Assembly (NCBI GenBank): GCA_027068075.1
Contig: JAMOUJ010000005.1
Location: 62,001-126,000, forward strand
Direction of reading: 5' to 3'
DNA from: Candidatus Aminicenantota bacterium
Lineage (GTDB): Bacteria > Acidobacteriota > Aminicenantia > S016-38
DNA length: 64,000 nucleotides
Below, piece by piece: positions 27,671-36,204 of the stretch (within the stretch, counting starts at the first letter, position 1; every line of letters begins with the position of its first letter). The notes beneath the pieces are model-generated. The model worked only from the letters and a program-made list of their open reading frames with translations, did no database searches and was not told the origin of the DNA. Both the position numbers and the translations under genes were made by a program.

Positions 27671-29818
27671 GACCGGCGGAAGTATGTAGGACTTCCCCAG
27701 GGCTTTAAAGGCTCCGTAGAGGGTCCAGTAAACCCCTCCCAGGGCGAGGCCGGTTCCCACCCCTATGGTGGGCCCCCTCTCCCCCATCAAAAACCCCAGG
27801 GCCACCGCCAGCAGGGCCATCACCAGGTTTACGAAGGGAAAGGAAAGGCGGGCCTGAAACTCCACCTCCATTTCCCGGGTGGGAAAGCCCTCCCTCTTGA
27901 GGGTATCTATGTGCTTTTTGAGTTCCTTCAAATTCATTTCCTCAAAACCCTTCATTTCCCTGAAGAAATACTCGGGTGGAGGCATCCTGACCCTCTTTCT
28001 GTCCGCCTGAAGGAACCTGCCCTGGCGGGAAAAATCCCTCATCCACACGCTTCTCAAAAGCCAGTGGTTCCTTCTCCAGAAGGCCCTTTTAGCGTGGATT
28101 ATTTTCTTCAGGGAAAATTCCGGAGACAGTTCCATAAGGTAGATGTCCACGAAGGCCTTTCTCTTTTTCTCAAAATAGAGGAAATGAAAAATGGTGTTGT
28201 TGGAAAACACCCAGTTCCTGGAGATGACATACTCGCCCGAACTCTTCCTACCCTTTATGTAGGCCCTGAGGGTCTCCGCCTTTTTGTTGGAAAAGGGGAG
28301 GATTTTTTCCTGGAGGTAGAAACTGGAAGCCAGGACTATCATGGCCAGGGCCAGAAATGGGAAGGAAAACCTGTGCAGGCTTATCCCTCCGGCCTTGATG
28401 GCGGTTATTTCACCCCTCCTGTAAAAAAGGGAGATGGCCACCATCAGGGAGATGAGAAGCCCCAGGGGAAGGAGGGTGTAAAGCAGTTGGGGCGAAAAAT
28501 AAAGAAGGTAATTGAAGAGAATCCTGATGGGCACCTTGTTTTGAAATACATCGTCCACCAGTTGAAAGAAACTCACCAGAAGGGACAGGAAAAGCAAGGA
28601 AAAAAGGATCATGAAAAACACCCGGAGTGCCTGGGAAAACCCGTAGGTATCCAGGGTGGAAAATATCCTGGGAAGCCTCAGGGAAACCCCGGAGGCTTTC
28701 CTCACGATTTTGGCCCTGCGTCTTACTGGCCTTATGCTCCCCCTGATTCTGGGCAGAAGGAGAATTAGCAGGACCGCCACCAGGAAATCGGCAAACCACA
28801 TTCCCATCCAGGCGGGAACCTTCCCCTGCTCCACGAAACTCTTGGCCCCGGAATGGACGGTAAAATACAAAACCACCACTATGATGGATAGGGCGAAACC
28901 GTACCCGGTGCCTCCCCGGCGGACATTCACCGCCAGGGAAAACCCCAGCAAAAGGAAGAGGAGGGAAGAAAGGGCCAGGGCCAGGCGGGAGTGAAGTTCC
29001 ATCCGATACAGGTTCTTTAAACCCGGATTGCGGGCGGTTTTTATGGCCTCCAGCAATTGGGGAAGGGTTTTCTCCCGGGGCTTTCTCCCCAGTTTTATTT
29101 TAGGGAAGGCCACCTCCCGGGGAATTATCTCCATGGCCTCCTTGAAGAATCCCCTGGAATACTTCTCCGGGTTTGAAGTGTCAAAACTGTGGACCTCCCC
29201 CTCCCTCAGGACGAAGAAGGCCTCCTTGCGGCGGCGGTCCACCACGAACCTACCTTCCCGGGCCAGGATGAACTTCTCCACGCCGTTTTCGTATTTCTCT
29301 ATAAATATCCCCTTCCACAGCCCCTGACCCTTTTCCTTTACGAAAACCACCATGCCAGGGATGCCCTCAAAGAACTCCTTGGCCCTGATCATTTTTTCCG
29401 TCCTGGAGAGCATGAGTTCAAAAACCTGCTTCTCCGCTGCCCGGGTGGCTTTGGGTGCCACGAAGAGGTTAGCCCACAAATTGAAAAACAGGGCCAGAAC
29501 CCCCAGGAAGATCACCGGCCGGAGTAGCCTGGTGGTGGGAACCGCCAGGGTTCGCAGGGCCAGGATCTCGTAGTCCGCCGACATGCGGCTTATCCCCGAA
29601 AGCACCCCCATCATCAAACTCATGGGCAGGGTTATGGGCAAGAAGGACAGGGATATGTGCCAGAGGAGCAGGATAAGTTCCCCCGGGGTTACCCCCCTCA
29701 TCACCAGAACCTGGACGAACTCTAAAAGGGTGTTCATAAGGAGGGCAAAGGTGAAGACCAGAAAGCCCACCAGGGCCGGGGGGAGAATTTCCCTAAGAAC
29801 ATACCTATCAAGAAGCAT
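27599..29818 (-). CDS. Fused LptF-LptG lipopolysaccharide export permease
   Basis: One 739-residue chain holding two YjgP/YjgQ permeases. First half (1-~375): LLDRYVLREILPPALVG, three membrane helices, a periplasmic jellyroll part, three helices. Second half (~384-739) begins RIFSTLDTYGFSQALRVF and repeats the plan. In most diderms LptF and LptG are separate ~360-residue proteins that pair and, with LptB, drive LPS to the outer membrane; here they are covalently linked. The frame is open further upstream, but the ATG at 29818 matches the family N-terminus and follows TTGAAA-N17-TATCCT by 7 bp, implying a leaderless message. Confidence 0.85.
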   Translation of the reverse strand: MLLDRYVLREILPPALVGFLVFTFALLMNTLLEFVQVLVMRGVTPGELILLLWHISLSFLPITLPMSLMMGVLSGISRMSADYEILALRTLAVPTTRLLRPVIFLGVLALFFNLWANLFVAPKATRAAEKQVFELMLSRTEKMIRAKEFFEGIPGMVVFVKEKGQGLWKGIFIEKYENGVEKFILAREGRFVVDRRRKEAFFVLREGEVHSFDTSNPEKYSRGFFKEAMEIIPREVAFPKIKLGRKPREKTLPQLLEAIKTARNPGLKNLYRMELHSRLALALSSLLFLLLGFSLAVNVRRGGTGYGFALSIIVVVLYFTVHSGAKSFVEQGKVPAWMGMWFADFLVAVLLILLLPRIRGSIRPVRRRAKIVRKASGVSLRLPRIFSTLDTYGFSQALRVFFMILFSLLFLSLLVSFFQLVDDVFQNKVPIRILFNYLLYFSPQLLYTLLPLGLLISLMVAISLFYRRGEITAIKAGGISLHRFSFPFLALAMIVLASSFYLQEKILPFSNKKAETLRAYIKGRKSSGEYVISRNWVFSNNTIFHFLYFEKKRKAFVDIYLMELSPEFSLKKIIHAKRAFWRRNHWLLRSVWMRDFSRQGRFLQADRKRVRMPPPEYFFREMKGFEEMNLKELKKHIDTLKREGFPTREMEVEFQARLSFPFVNLVMALLAVALGFLMGERGPTIGVGTGLALGGVYWTLYGAFKALGKSYILPPVLAGWSPTIIFFLISLILFTYIRS

Positions 29819-29825
29819 TGAAAAT

Positions 29826-29854
29826 AGGATAATCCCCCTGGAAGTGTTTTTCAA
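29826..29854 (-). promoter_or_regulatory. Promoter for lptF-lptG, leaderless type
   Basis: Minus strand: TTGAAA (29854-29849), 17-bp spacer, TATCCT (29831-29826), 7 bp, ATG. It shares its DNA with the divergent asnS start region. Confidence 0.55.
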
Positions 29855-29866
29855 GGTGGTTTCATC

Positions 29867-29875
29867 TGGTAAAAT
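29867..29875 (+). promoter_or_regulatory. Extended -10 promoter for asnS, leaderless type
   Basis: TGG-TAAAAT followed by exactly 6 bp and the asnS ATG at 29882. No Shine-Dalgarno sequence is present. Confidence 0.55.
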
Positions 29876-29881
29876 TCCCCT

Positions 29882-31177
29882 ATGAAATGGGTTTACATAG
29901 AAGACCTCAAGGAGCATGTTGGGGAAGAAGTTGAAATAAGGGGGTGGGTTTACAACAAACGCTCCAGCGGAAGGGTAAGATTTCTGCTGGTAAGGGACGG
30001 CACGGGCATAGTTCAGGCCACCGCATGGTCCAGGGACAAGGACAATCCCCTGTTCAAAACCTTTGATACCCTCACCAGGGAAAGTTCCGTTATCGTAAGG
30101 GGAAAGGTAAAGGAGGATCCCAGGGCCCCCGGAGGATACGAACTTGAACTCAGAGAGATAATCCCGATTCAGATAGCGGAAGACTACCCCATAACCCCCA
30201 AGGAACACGGCGTAGGATTTCTAATGGCCCATCGCCACCTGTGGCTCCGCTCCTCCCGTCAGCACGCCATAATGAGAATCAGACACGAAATAATAAAGGC
30301 CATCAGGGACTTCTTTGACGAAGAAAAGAAGTTCACCCTGGTGGACGCCCCCATACTCACTCCGGCGGCCTGCGAGGGAACCACCACCCTTTTTGAAACC
30401 GATTATTTCGGGGAGAAGGCCTACCTGAGCCAGAGCGGACAACTTTACATGGAAGCGGCGGCCATGGCCCTGGGCAAGGTTTACTGCTTTGGCCCCACCT
30501 TCCGGGCAGAAAAGTCCAAGACGAGGAGGCATTTAATGGAGTTCTGGATGGTGGAGCCGGAGGTGGCCTACTTCCGCCTGGAGGACGACATTCAACTGGC
30601 GGAGGAACTGGTGGAATTCATCGTGGGAAGGGTCCTGGAGAAAAGAAGCAAAGAACTTGAAACCCTGGAAAGGGACATCGCCCGTCTGGAGAAGGTTAAA
30701 AGGCCCTTCCCCAGGGTGAGTTACGACGAGGCCATAGAAATCCTTAAAAAGGAGGGCTTTGACATAAAATGGGGAGATGAAATTGGAGGAGACGAGGAAA
30801 CGGCCCTGGCCCTCAAATTTGAAAAACCCCTGATACTTCACCGGTTCCCCGCGGCCCAGAAGGCCTTTTACATGGAGCCGGACCCCGAAAGGCCCGAACT
30901 TTCCCTTTCCTTTGACATGCTGGCCCCGGAGGGCTACGGAGAAATAATTGGGGGCTCCGAAAGGATCAGCGATTACGAACTCCTCCTTAAAAGGATCCGG
31001 GAAAACAACCTTCCCGAGGAAGCCTTCCAGTGGTATCTTGACCTGAGGAAATACGGTTCCGTTCCCCACGCAGGCTTCGGCCTGGGGGTGGAAAGAACCG
31101 TGGCGTGGATCACCGGGGTTAAACATGTGAGGGAAACCATACCTTTCCCTAGGCTCCTCTATAAAATATACCCGTGA
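29882..31177 (+). CDS. asnS: Asparaginyl-tRNA synthetase
   Basis: Class IIb aminoacyl-tRNA synthetase charging tRNA-Asn. N-terminal OB-fold anticodon-binding domain (~1-105; [22 protein letters not shown] cut to [20 protein letters not shown]), then the catalytic core. Seen: motif 2 [21 protein letters not shown]-like region near 204-224 and motif 3 [12 protein letters not shown] near 400. The 431 residues match Asn[15 protein letters not shown] and [10 protein letters not shown] favour Asn over Asp specificity. Leaderless-type start; its stop overlaps the GTG of rimO. Confidence 0.93.
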   Translation: MKWVYIEDLKEHVGEEVEIRGWVYNKRSSGRVRFLLVRDGTGIVQATAWSRDKDNPLFKTFDTLTRESSVIVRGKVKEDPRAPGGYELELREIIPIQIAEDYPITPKEHGVGFLMAHRHLWLRSSRQHAIMRIRHEIIKAIRDFFDEEKKFTLVDAPILTPAACEGTTTLFETDYFGEKAYLSQSGQLYMEAAAMALGKVYCFGPTFRAEKSKTRRHLMEFWMVEPEVAYFRLEDDIQLAEELVEFIVGRVLEKRSKELETLERDIARLEKVKRPFPRVSYDEAIEILKKEGFDIKWGDEIGGDEETALALKFEKPLILHRFPAAQKAFYMEPDPERPELSLSFDMLAPEGYGEIIGGSERISDYELLLKRIRENNLPEEAFQWYLDLRKYGSVPHAGFGLGVERTVAWITGVKHVRETIPFPRLLYKIYP

Positions 31178-32442
31178 AGATCGGTTTCATTTCCCTGGGC
31201 TGCGCCAAGGCCCTGGTGGATACGGAAATAATGATGGGGGTTTTGAAGAGGGCGGGGCATTCCATAACCCCCTCCCTGGAGGAAGCGGAGGTGGTGGTTA
31301 TAAACACCTGCGCCTTCCTAAAAGAAGCCCGGAAGGAAAGCGAGGAAACCATAAGGGAAGTTTTGAAGGCCGATAAAAGGGTGGTGGTGGCGGGCTGCTA
31401 TGTGAATCTGGCCCGGAAAGCCCTTGAAAAAAAATTCCCTTCAGCCCTGGGCTTTTTGGAAACCGAAGGGGTGGAGAGGATAGGGGAAGTCCTGAGGGGA
31501 AAAACCCCGAAAATCCACGGCTTATACCTTCCCACCCGGGAAACCCCCAGGCTCATATCCACCCCACCGGCATGGGCCTATGTGAAAATATCCGAGGGCT
31601 GCTCCCGGAAATGCACCTTCTGCATCATTCCGGGGATAAGGGGACCCTACAGGTCCCGCCCGGTGGAGGACATCGTAAGGGAAGTTAAGGAACTGGAGGA
31701 AGGCGGTTTTTCCGAAGTGAACCTCATATCACAGGACACGGTTTCCTTCGGCGCTGACCGGGGCGAAAGCCTCGGGGAACTCCTGGAGGCCCTCCTCAAA
31801 AAAACCGAAAGAATATGGATAAGGCTACTTTACCTCTATCCCTCCGGCAAACTTCTTGAGATTCTGCCCCTTTTCAGGGAGCCCAGGCTTCTTCCCTATT
31901 TTGACATCCCCTTTCAGCATTCGCACCCCGGGGTTCTGAGGGCCATGGGAAGGCCCTGGGACGGGGAAAAATATCTGGAACTTATAGAGGAAATCCGCCG
32001 CAGGGTAAAGGACCCCACCCTGAGGACCTCCCTCATCGTGGGCTTCCCCACCGAGGGGCCCGGGGAATTCCAACACCTGAAGGGGTGGTTGAAAAAAGCC
32101 AGGATAGACAGGGTGGGGGTTTTCAAATACTCCCGTGAAAGGGGCTCCGGGGCCTACCCCCTGGGGGACCCGGTCCCTGAGGAGGAGAAGGAAAAAAGGC
32201 TCGGGGAACTCATGGAGGTCCAGGAGGAAATCAGTCGGGAAAAACTCCGCTCCATGGTGGGTCAGGAAGTGGAGGTGGTGGTGGAGGGAAGGGTGAAGGA
32301 GGGGATTTACTTTGCCCGCTCCCGGCACTTCGCCCCGGAGGTGGACGGAGGGATTTATGTCCTGGGGGAGATTAAAGGTCCCAGGGCAAAGGTAAAAATA
32401 ACCCACGCCCATTCCTACGACCTGGAGGCCCAACCCCTATGA
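31174..32442 (+). CDS. rimO: Ribosomal protein S12 methylthiotransferase RimO
   Basis: Radical SAM methylthiotransferase that adds a methylthio group to an Asp of ribosomal protein S12. N-terminal UPF0004 cluster Cys10, Cys46 and Cys75 ([14 protein letters not shown] is the RimO rather than MiaB form), radical SAM Cys143/147/150 in [11 protein letters not shown], and a C-terminal TRAM domain (~355-420). The 422-residue length is typical. The GTG start overlaps the asnS stop, and the pgpA ATG overlaps its own stop, so asnS-rimO-pgpA are translated as a unit. Confidence 0.93.
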   Translation: MKIGFISLGCAKALVDTEIMMGVLKRAGHSITPSLEEAEVVVINTCAFLKEARKESEETIREVLKADKRVVVAGCYVNLARKALEKKFPSALGFLETEGVERIGEVLRGKTPKIHGLYLPTRETPRLISTPPAWAYVKISEGCSRKCTFCIIPGIRGPYRSRPVEDIVREVKELEEGGFSEVNLISQDTVSFGADRGESLGELLEALLKKTERIWIRLLYLYPSGKLLEILPLFREPRLLPYFDIPFQHSHPGVLRAMGRPWDGEKYLELIEEIRRRVKDPTLRTSLIVGFPTEGPGEFQHLKGWLKKARIDRVGVFKYSRERGSGAYPLGDPVPEEEKEKRLGELMEVQEEISREKLRSMVGQEVEVVVEGRVKEGIYFARSRHFAPEVDGGIYVLGEIKGPRAKVKITHAHSYDLEAQPL

Positions 32443-32882
32443 GGCATATTTCCCTCCTGTGGGCACATTTTTTTTTCCTGGGCTTCTTTCCCCTGTTTCC
32501 AGGAACCTTCACCAGCGCCGCCGTGAGCCTGGCCTACGGTCTCTGGCTGGTTCATCTGGGCATCTGGTACAAAATAGGTCTGGTGGTCTTCGTGGTTCTT
32601 ACCGGCATTCCCGCCGCCTCCCAGGGAGAAAAATACCACCGAAAAAAGGACCCACGGTCGGTGGTCATAGACGAGGTGGCAGGCCAGTTGCTGGCCCTTC
32701 TGACGGCGGTGACCTGGACCCAGGTTCTCACGGGTTTCCTCCTCTTTCGTCTGTTTGACACCTTAAAGCCTCCCCCGGTAAAAACGGCCGAAGGGGTCCC
32801 CGGGGGATTGGGAATAATGCTGGACGACCTGGTGGCCGGGGCTCTCTCCCTCCTAATCCTGGTCCTCTTTCAGAACCTCTGA
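32439..32882 (+). CDS. pgpA: Phosphatidylglycerophosphatase A
   Basis: Small integral membrane phosphatase (147 residues) that dephosphorylates phosphatidylglycerol phosphate. Seen: FPLFPGTFTSA near 17-27, catalytic/metal motif DPRSVVIDEVAGQ near 71-83, and FRLFDTLKPPP near 103-113, all characteristic of PgpA, plus three to four hydrophobic segments. Its substrate would be made by PgsA, encoded 3.3 kb away at 36189-36746. The last 30 bp overlap tail-to-tail with the Rsm22-like gene. Confidence 0.93.
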   Translation: MRHISLLWAHFFFLGFFPLFPGTFTSAAVSLAYGLWLVHLGIWYKIGLVVFVVLTGIPAASQGEKYHRKKDPRSVVIDEVAGQLLALLTAVTWTQVLTGFLLFRLFDTLKPPPVKTAEGVPGGLGIMLDDLVAGALSLLILVLFQNL

Positions 32883-33902
32883 AGTAATTACCCTGAACTC
32901 CTCCACCCGGAAGGTCCCCGGAGAAACTTCCTGTCCCCTAAAGCGAACCAGATCGCAGCAGAAGGCCCGGGGTATGCTCTTCCAGGACCTTCTGAGAAAT
33001 TCAAGCCTTATGGGCCTGCCCTGACTACAGGCCAGATAATAGGATTTTCCCTTCTCCTCTATAAGCGGGGAGCGAAGCCTTACCCCCCACCCACTCAGGG
33101 AAGAATCCCTGCAGAAAACACCGTAGGTGAACTTCAAAAACCTCAATTTGTGCCGGAGCAGAGAGTTCAGGCGGAGGGTCAGGTCCGGAAGACGAAAGGG
33201 AAGGGCCCCATGGCACCAGTCGCCCCTTCCCAGGCGGCAGCGGTATCCCCCGCAGGGAAGAATTGGAGGTCCCAATTCCCGGCTAAGTTCCATTATCATG
33301 GAATAACCCCTGGACCATCCCGGTTCTATCACCACCAGACATCTGTGGGTTCTCCACAGCCTCCGCACCACCTTCAGGACCTCCCCCACCTCGGAAAGGG
33401 AAGAAACCGCCAGGGCCACATCCCCCCTGATGTTCGCCCTGGTAAAATCGGCCTTTAACACCGGCAGATTCCCTAATTCTTCTGCGAAACGGGCCGCCCG
33501 CCCGGACCTTTCAAAACCCTTCAGAGTAGCCCGGGGGAACGCATCCCTGGCCGCCAGAAGGGAAGCCCCGGGGCCACTGCCCAGGTCGTTTATCGTGGAT
33601 ACGGAGAAGTCCTCTTCCAGGAGACCTCCCATTTCCCTCAAGACGAAATATGTTCTCAGGTATCCCTGGGGAAAATAAAAGGCAAAATAAGCCCTGAGGG
33701 CCCACTCCTCTTCCATGTATGCCCCGGCCCTTCCCCGGATGAGGGCCTCGGAGAGGCGGGCCACCTCCCGGGCCAGTTTCTTCAAAGGGTATCTTTTCAA
33801 ACCCAGCATCTCCTCCCCCCTTTTAAACCAGGGGAGGAGAGATTCACCGGCCTCTTTTAAAAAAACCTCTATAGGAATGGATGAATAGGATGGGATTTTC
33901 AA
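32853..33902 (-). CDS. Rsm22-like methyltransferase, ribosome-associated
   Basis: 349 residues of the Rsm22/METTL17 family, known for assembly of the mitochondrial small ribosomal subunit and found in some bacteria with unclear role. Seen: YFAFYFPQGYLRTYFVL (72-88), the SAM-fold loop NDLGSGPGAS (105-114), and Cys217-x4-Cys222-x7-Cys230 in LPCGGYRC...GDWCHG. That spacing is close to the Fe-S site of METTL17; a fourth ligand could be Cys292 or Cys264. It is the third gene of the FHA operon, overlapping the upstream membrane gene by 59 bp. Confidence 0.8.
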   Translation of the reverse strand: MKIPSYSSIPIEVFLKEAGESLLPWFKRGEEMLGLKRYPLKKLAREVARLSEALIRGRAGAYMEEEWALRAYFAFYFPQGYLRTYFVLREMGGLLEEDFSVSTINDLGSGPGASLLAARDAFPRATLKGFERSGRAARFAEELGNLPVLKADFTRANIRGDVALAVSSLSEVGEVLKVVRRLWRTHRCLVVIEPGWSRGYSMIMELSRELGPPILPCGGYRCRLGRGDWCHGALPFRLPDLTLRLNSLLRHKLRFLKFTYGVFCRDSSLSGWGVRLRSPLIEEKGKSYYLACSQGRPIRLEFLRRSWKSIPRAFCCDLVRFRGQEVSPGTFRVEEFRVITSEVLKEDQD

Positions 33903-35406
33903 GGAAGAACTCCTTTTTGAAAATCTCCGTGGCCACCCTTCCCTGGGATTCCTTCTCCACCGGAAGCCCCAAATAATAAGCCACCGTGGGGGTAAAATCC
34001 AGGAGGGATAGGGGAAAATTCCCCCGGTTGGTCCACGGTGAAAAGGCCATGTAAACGCCTTCGGGACAGTCCAGAAAATCTCCGCAGGTGAGTTTATCCC
34101 CCATCAACCCTTCAAGGTAAAACCTCCAGGGGGCTATAGGTTCCACGGAAAACGGGGAAACCACCACCACCAGGCCTTCGGGGGGGAGTTGGGTGAGAAA
34201 CCTTCCCACGATGTGATCGTAGAAAAGCGTGTATTTGTCCACAACGCCCATGAATTTTTCCAGTTCCTGGGGTGGTATGAAAGGGAAAAATTCGGAAGTG
34301 TACTTCAAAAACCTAAGTTTCACCATCTTCATCCCCTCCAGATATACCACCAGAAGGTGCTTCCGCTTCATGAGCCGCAGGGCCCTCTCGGAAACCTGAA
34401 TGTCCCTGGAGAGGGCATCCAGCAGGGTTTCATACTGCCATGTTCCCTCCTCCGCTTCGGGGAATAAAGCCTTGAGGGTCTCGGTTCTCCTGGGGTATTT
34501 TTTTGCCTCCACCAACGCAGCCTTCCCCTGAAATTTCCTCACCAGAAAGACTATTCCCTGGTTGGGCCTGGGCAATTTCCTTCTGAGTTTCACCACCCCT
34601 GCTTTTTTAAAGGTCTGGAAAAACACCCACTTGGGGAAAAGGGTGTACCGTCCCCTTCCCAGAAAGGAGTATTCCCGGGGAGAGCGGTACCCGTGGACCG
34701 AGGGCTTGGTTCCCCGGAGGAAGGAGAAAAAGGTAACCTCCGAAATGCACGGAACCGGAGACTTCACCTTTCCCCACGCTCCCTGCCCCACCAGGTAAGC
34801 GAAATTAGGAAGTTTTTGATGACCGCTGGGTTTGAGGATGTCCTGGGCTGAAAGTCCTTCCACATAGAGGACAACCGCCCTGCGGCCCTCCGCCAGGGTG
34901 GAGGGGATGGGGGAAGGGGGAGGAGGCTGCGAAGCGACCTTTATCCGAAGGGAATAGAACACGCCGGAGGAAACGAATGCCAGGATTGTAAACACCACAA
35001 AGAGAACTCTGTTTTTTCTGCCTATAAGGGATAGGCTCAGGAGGGAAAGCATGGCCAGGGCCAGGCCCAGGGCGATGAAGGTGTAATAAGCCCGGGAAGG
35101 TAAAAGGTTCCTCATGTAATTGAGGTTGAAATAAACTGTCAGGGCAAGATAGGAGGAAAGCAGGAATATGAGACCCACCAGATACCGGGAGTTCAGAAGG
35201 AGGGGTTCCCCCCCGGTTATGAGGTTCACGAAAAGGGCCAGTAGAAAAAGGATGGGAAGGAAAAGGGCCGCATAGAAGCCGGCCACATACAAAACCTCCG
35301 AAGGAAACGGGGGAAGGAAGTTTAAAATTCTAAGTATAGCCCCTATGGAAAATCCCGCCCACAAAGAGGCCAGGAGGGCTGGAAAAAGGAGTTTTATTTT
35401 TTTCAA
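33844..35406 (-). CDS. Membrane protein with a degenerate phosphodiesterase (alkaline phosphatase superfamily) domain
   Basis: 520 residues: four hydrophobic segments in residues 8-155, a Pro-rich linker (160-168), then a soluble domain with the shape of type I phosphodiesterase/nucleotide pyrophosphatase. The fold cues are present (AVVLYVEGLS, SEVTFFSFLRGTKPSVHGY, YDHIVGRFL). The metal residues are not: Asp of the first motif is Glu183, the Asp/His of the middle motif are Lys360 and Leu364, and the VSDHG motif reads VSPFS (416-420). It is probably a binding protein rather than an enzyme. The start is a TTG at 35406 with no good ribosome site. Confidence 0.68.
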   Translation of the reverse strand: MKKIKLLFPALLASLWAGFSIGAILRILNFLPPFPSEVLYVAGFYAALFLPILFLLALFVNLITGGEPLLLNSRYLVGLIFLLSSYLALTVYFNLNYMRNLLPSRAYYTFIALGLALAMLSLLSLSLIGRKNRVLFVVFTILAFVSSGVFYSLRIKVASQPPPPSPIPSTLAEGRRAVVLYVEGLSAQDILKPSGHQKLPNFAYLVGQGAWGKVKSPVPCISEVTFFSFLRGTKPSVHGYRSPREYSFLGRGRYTLFPKWVFFQTFKKAGVVKLRRKLPRPNQGIVFLVRKFQGKAALVEAKKYPRRTETLKALFPEAEEGTWQYETLLDALSRDIQVSERALRLMKRKHLLVVYLEGMKMVKLRFLKYTSEFFPFIPPQELEKFMGVVDKYTLFYDHIVGRFLTQLPPEGLVVVVSPFSVEPIAPWRFYLEGLMGDKLTCGDFLDCPEGVYMAFSPWTNRGNFPLSLLDFTPTVAYYLGLPVEKESQGRVATEIFKKEFFLENPILFIHSYRGFFKRGR

Positions 35407-35415
35407 GGCATAAGT

Positions 35416-36006
35416 TTAGAAAAAGGCTTCCTGGTTTTTGGGCAATTTCAGGAAAAGGATGTAGGTTTCCCCTACCTGGATTTCGCTCTGGTCCTCCAGT
35501 TCCGCGTAGAAGACCCTTTCCCCGTTTACGAAGGTTCCATTGGTGCTCTGGAGATCCCTTATAATCACCTTGTCCCCGTACACTTCAATGGCGGCGTGCT
35601 TCCTGGAAACCTGCCTGTCCGGTATGACCAGGTCCACATTAAACCTTCCCAGGACCACCACCGGTTTCTCCACCTTGTACTTAAACCCCTGCTTGGCCCC
35701 CCGGGTTATGTAAAGCACATACTCCTTGTCCTCGGGAAGGTAGGGTTCTTCCCCCTCTTTGATGATTTTTTCCTTGGTGGTTTTTTCGCCCACCTCGGGC
35801 TCCTGGGTTTTGGCCTCATCCAGCGGGACGGTTTCCTTTACCTTTTCCTCCAGGTTATCCGCCGTGGACTCCTCGTAGAACGGATTGAAGATTTCAAAAA
35901 CGGTCCCGCAGTTCTTGCACCTTACCTTTTTGGATTTTTCGTCCGGAGCGAATTTTCTCTCGTCAAACTTGTATTTTTTCCCGCATTTAGGACATATGAT
36001 AATCAT
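35416..36006 (-). CDS. Zinc-ribbon and FHA domain protein
   Basis: 196 residues. N-terminal MJ0042-type zinc ribbon with CPKC (5-8) and CKNC (30-33), an acidic linker (~45-90), and a C-terminal FHA domain with VVLGRFNVDLVIPD, RQVSRKHAAIEV and LQSTNGTFVNGE, i.e. the phosphothreonine-binding residues Arg, Ser/Arg-His and Asn-Gly. Such proteins read Ser/Thr kinase signals in the cytoplasm; no kinase gene lies in the window. First gene of a three-gene operon with a degenerate phosphodiesterase-like membrane protein and an Rsm22-like protein; the promoter is at 36027-36055. Confidence 0.85.
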   Translation of the reverse strand: MIIICPKCGKKYKFDERKFAPDEKSKKVRCKNCGTVFEIFNPFYEESTADNLEEKVKETVPLDEAKTQEPEVGEKTTKEKIIKEGEEPYLPEDKEYVLYITRGAKQGFKYKVEKPVVVLGRFNVDLVIPDRQVSRKHAAIEVYGDKVIIRDLQSTNGTFVNGERVFYAELEDQSEIQVGETYILFLKLPKNQEAFF

Positions 36007-36026
36007 AAACCCTCCCTTTCACATCT

Positions 36027-36055
36027 ATTATAGGACGGCTGACAATCACATGCAA
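36027..36055 (-). promoter_or_regulatory. Sigma70-type promoter for the zinc-ribbon/FHA operon
   Basis: Minus strand: TTGCAT (36055-36050), 17-bp spacer, TATAAT (36032-36027), then a leader of about 14 nt with GGGAGGG before the ATG at 36006. Confidence 0.7.
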
Positions 36056-36150
36056 TAAATTGTATTTATGTAAAGACGGGATGGAAAGACGAAATTCTTC
36101 CCGGATTTTATTATATTTTCTCCGGCGGGCATCCCTTCGCCGGGAACCTT

Positions 36151-36204
36151 CCTTACCATTTCTATGAAGATAGTTTGCCTTACCATTTCTATGAAGATAG
36201 TTTG
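36151..36204. repeat. Exact tandem duplication of 27 bp at the 3' end of pgsA
   Basis: Two abutting identical 27-bp units (36151-36177 and 36178-36204), each starting CCTTACCATTTC. The second copy holds the pgsA stop codon and last codons; the first repeats them outside the gene. The remaining 140 bp up to the FHA gene hold a weak 6-bp-stem hairpin (36122-36143) and the promoter at 36027. Confidence 0.9.

Noticed and set aside
29819-30208. 130-codon N-terminal extension of lptF-lptG
   Set aside because: It runs antisense through asnS, has no membrane segment, and the family N-terminus begins exactly at the ATG at 29818.
36122-36143. Hairpin CCGGCG/CGCCGG after pgsA as a terminator
   Set aside because: Only a 6-bp stem with a 10-nt loop and no T run on the pgsA strand; too weak to call.
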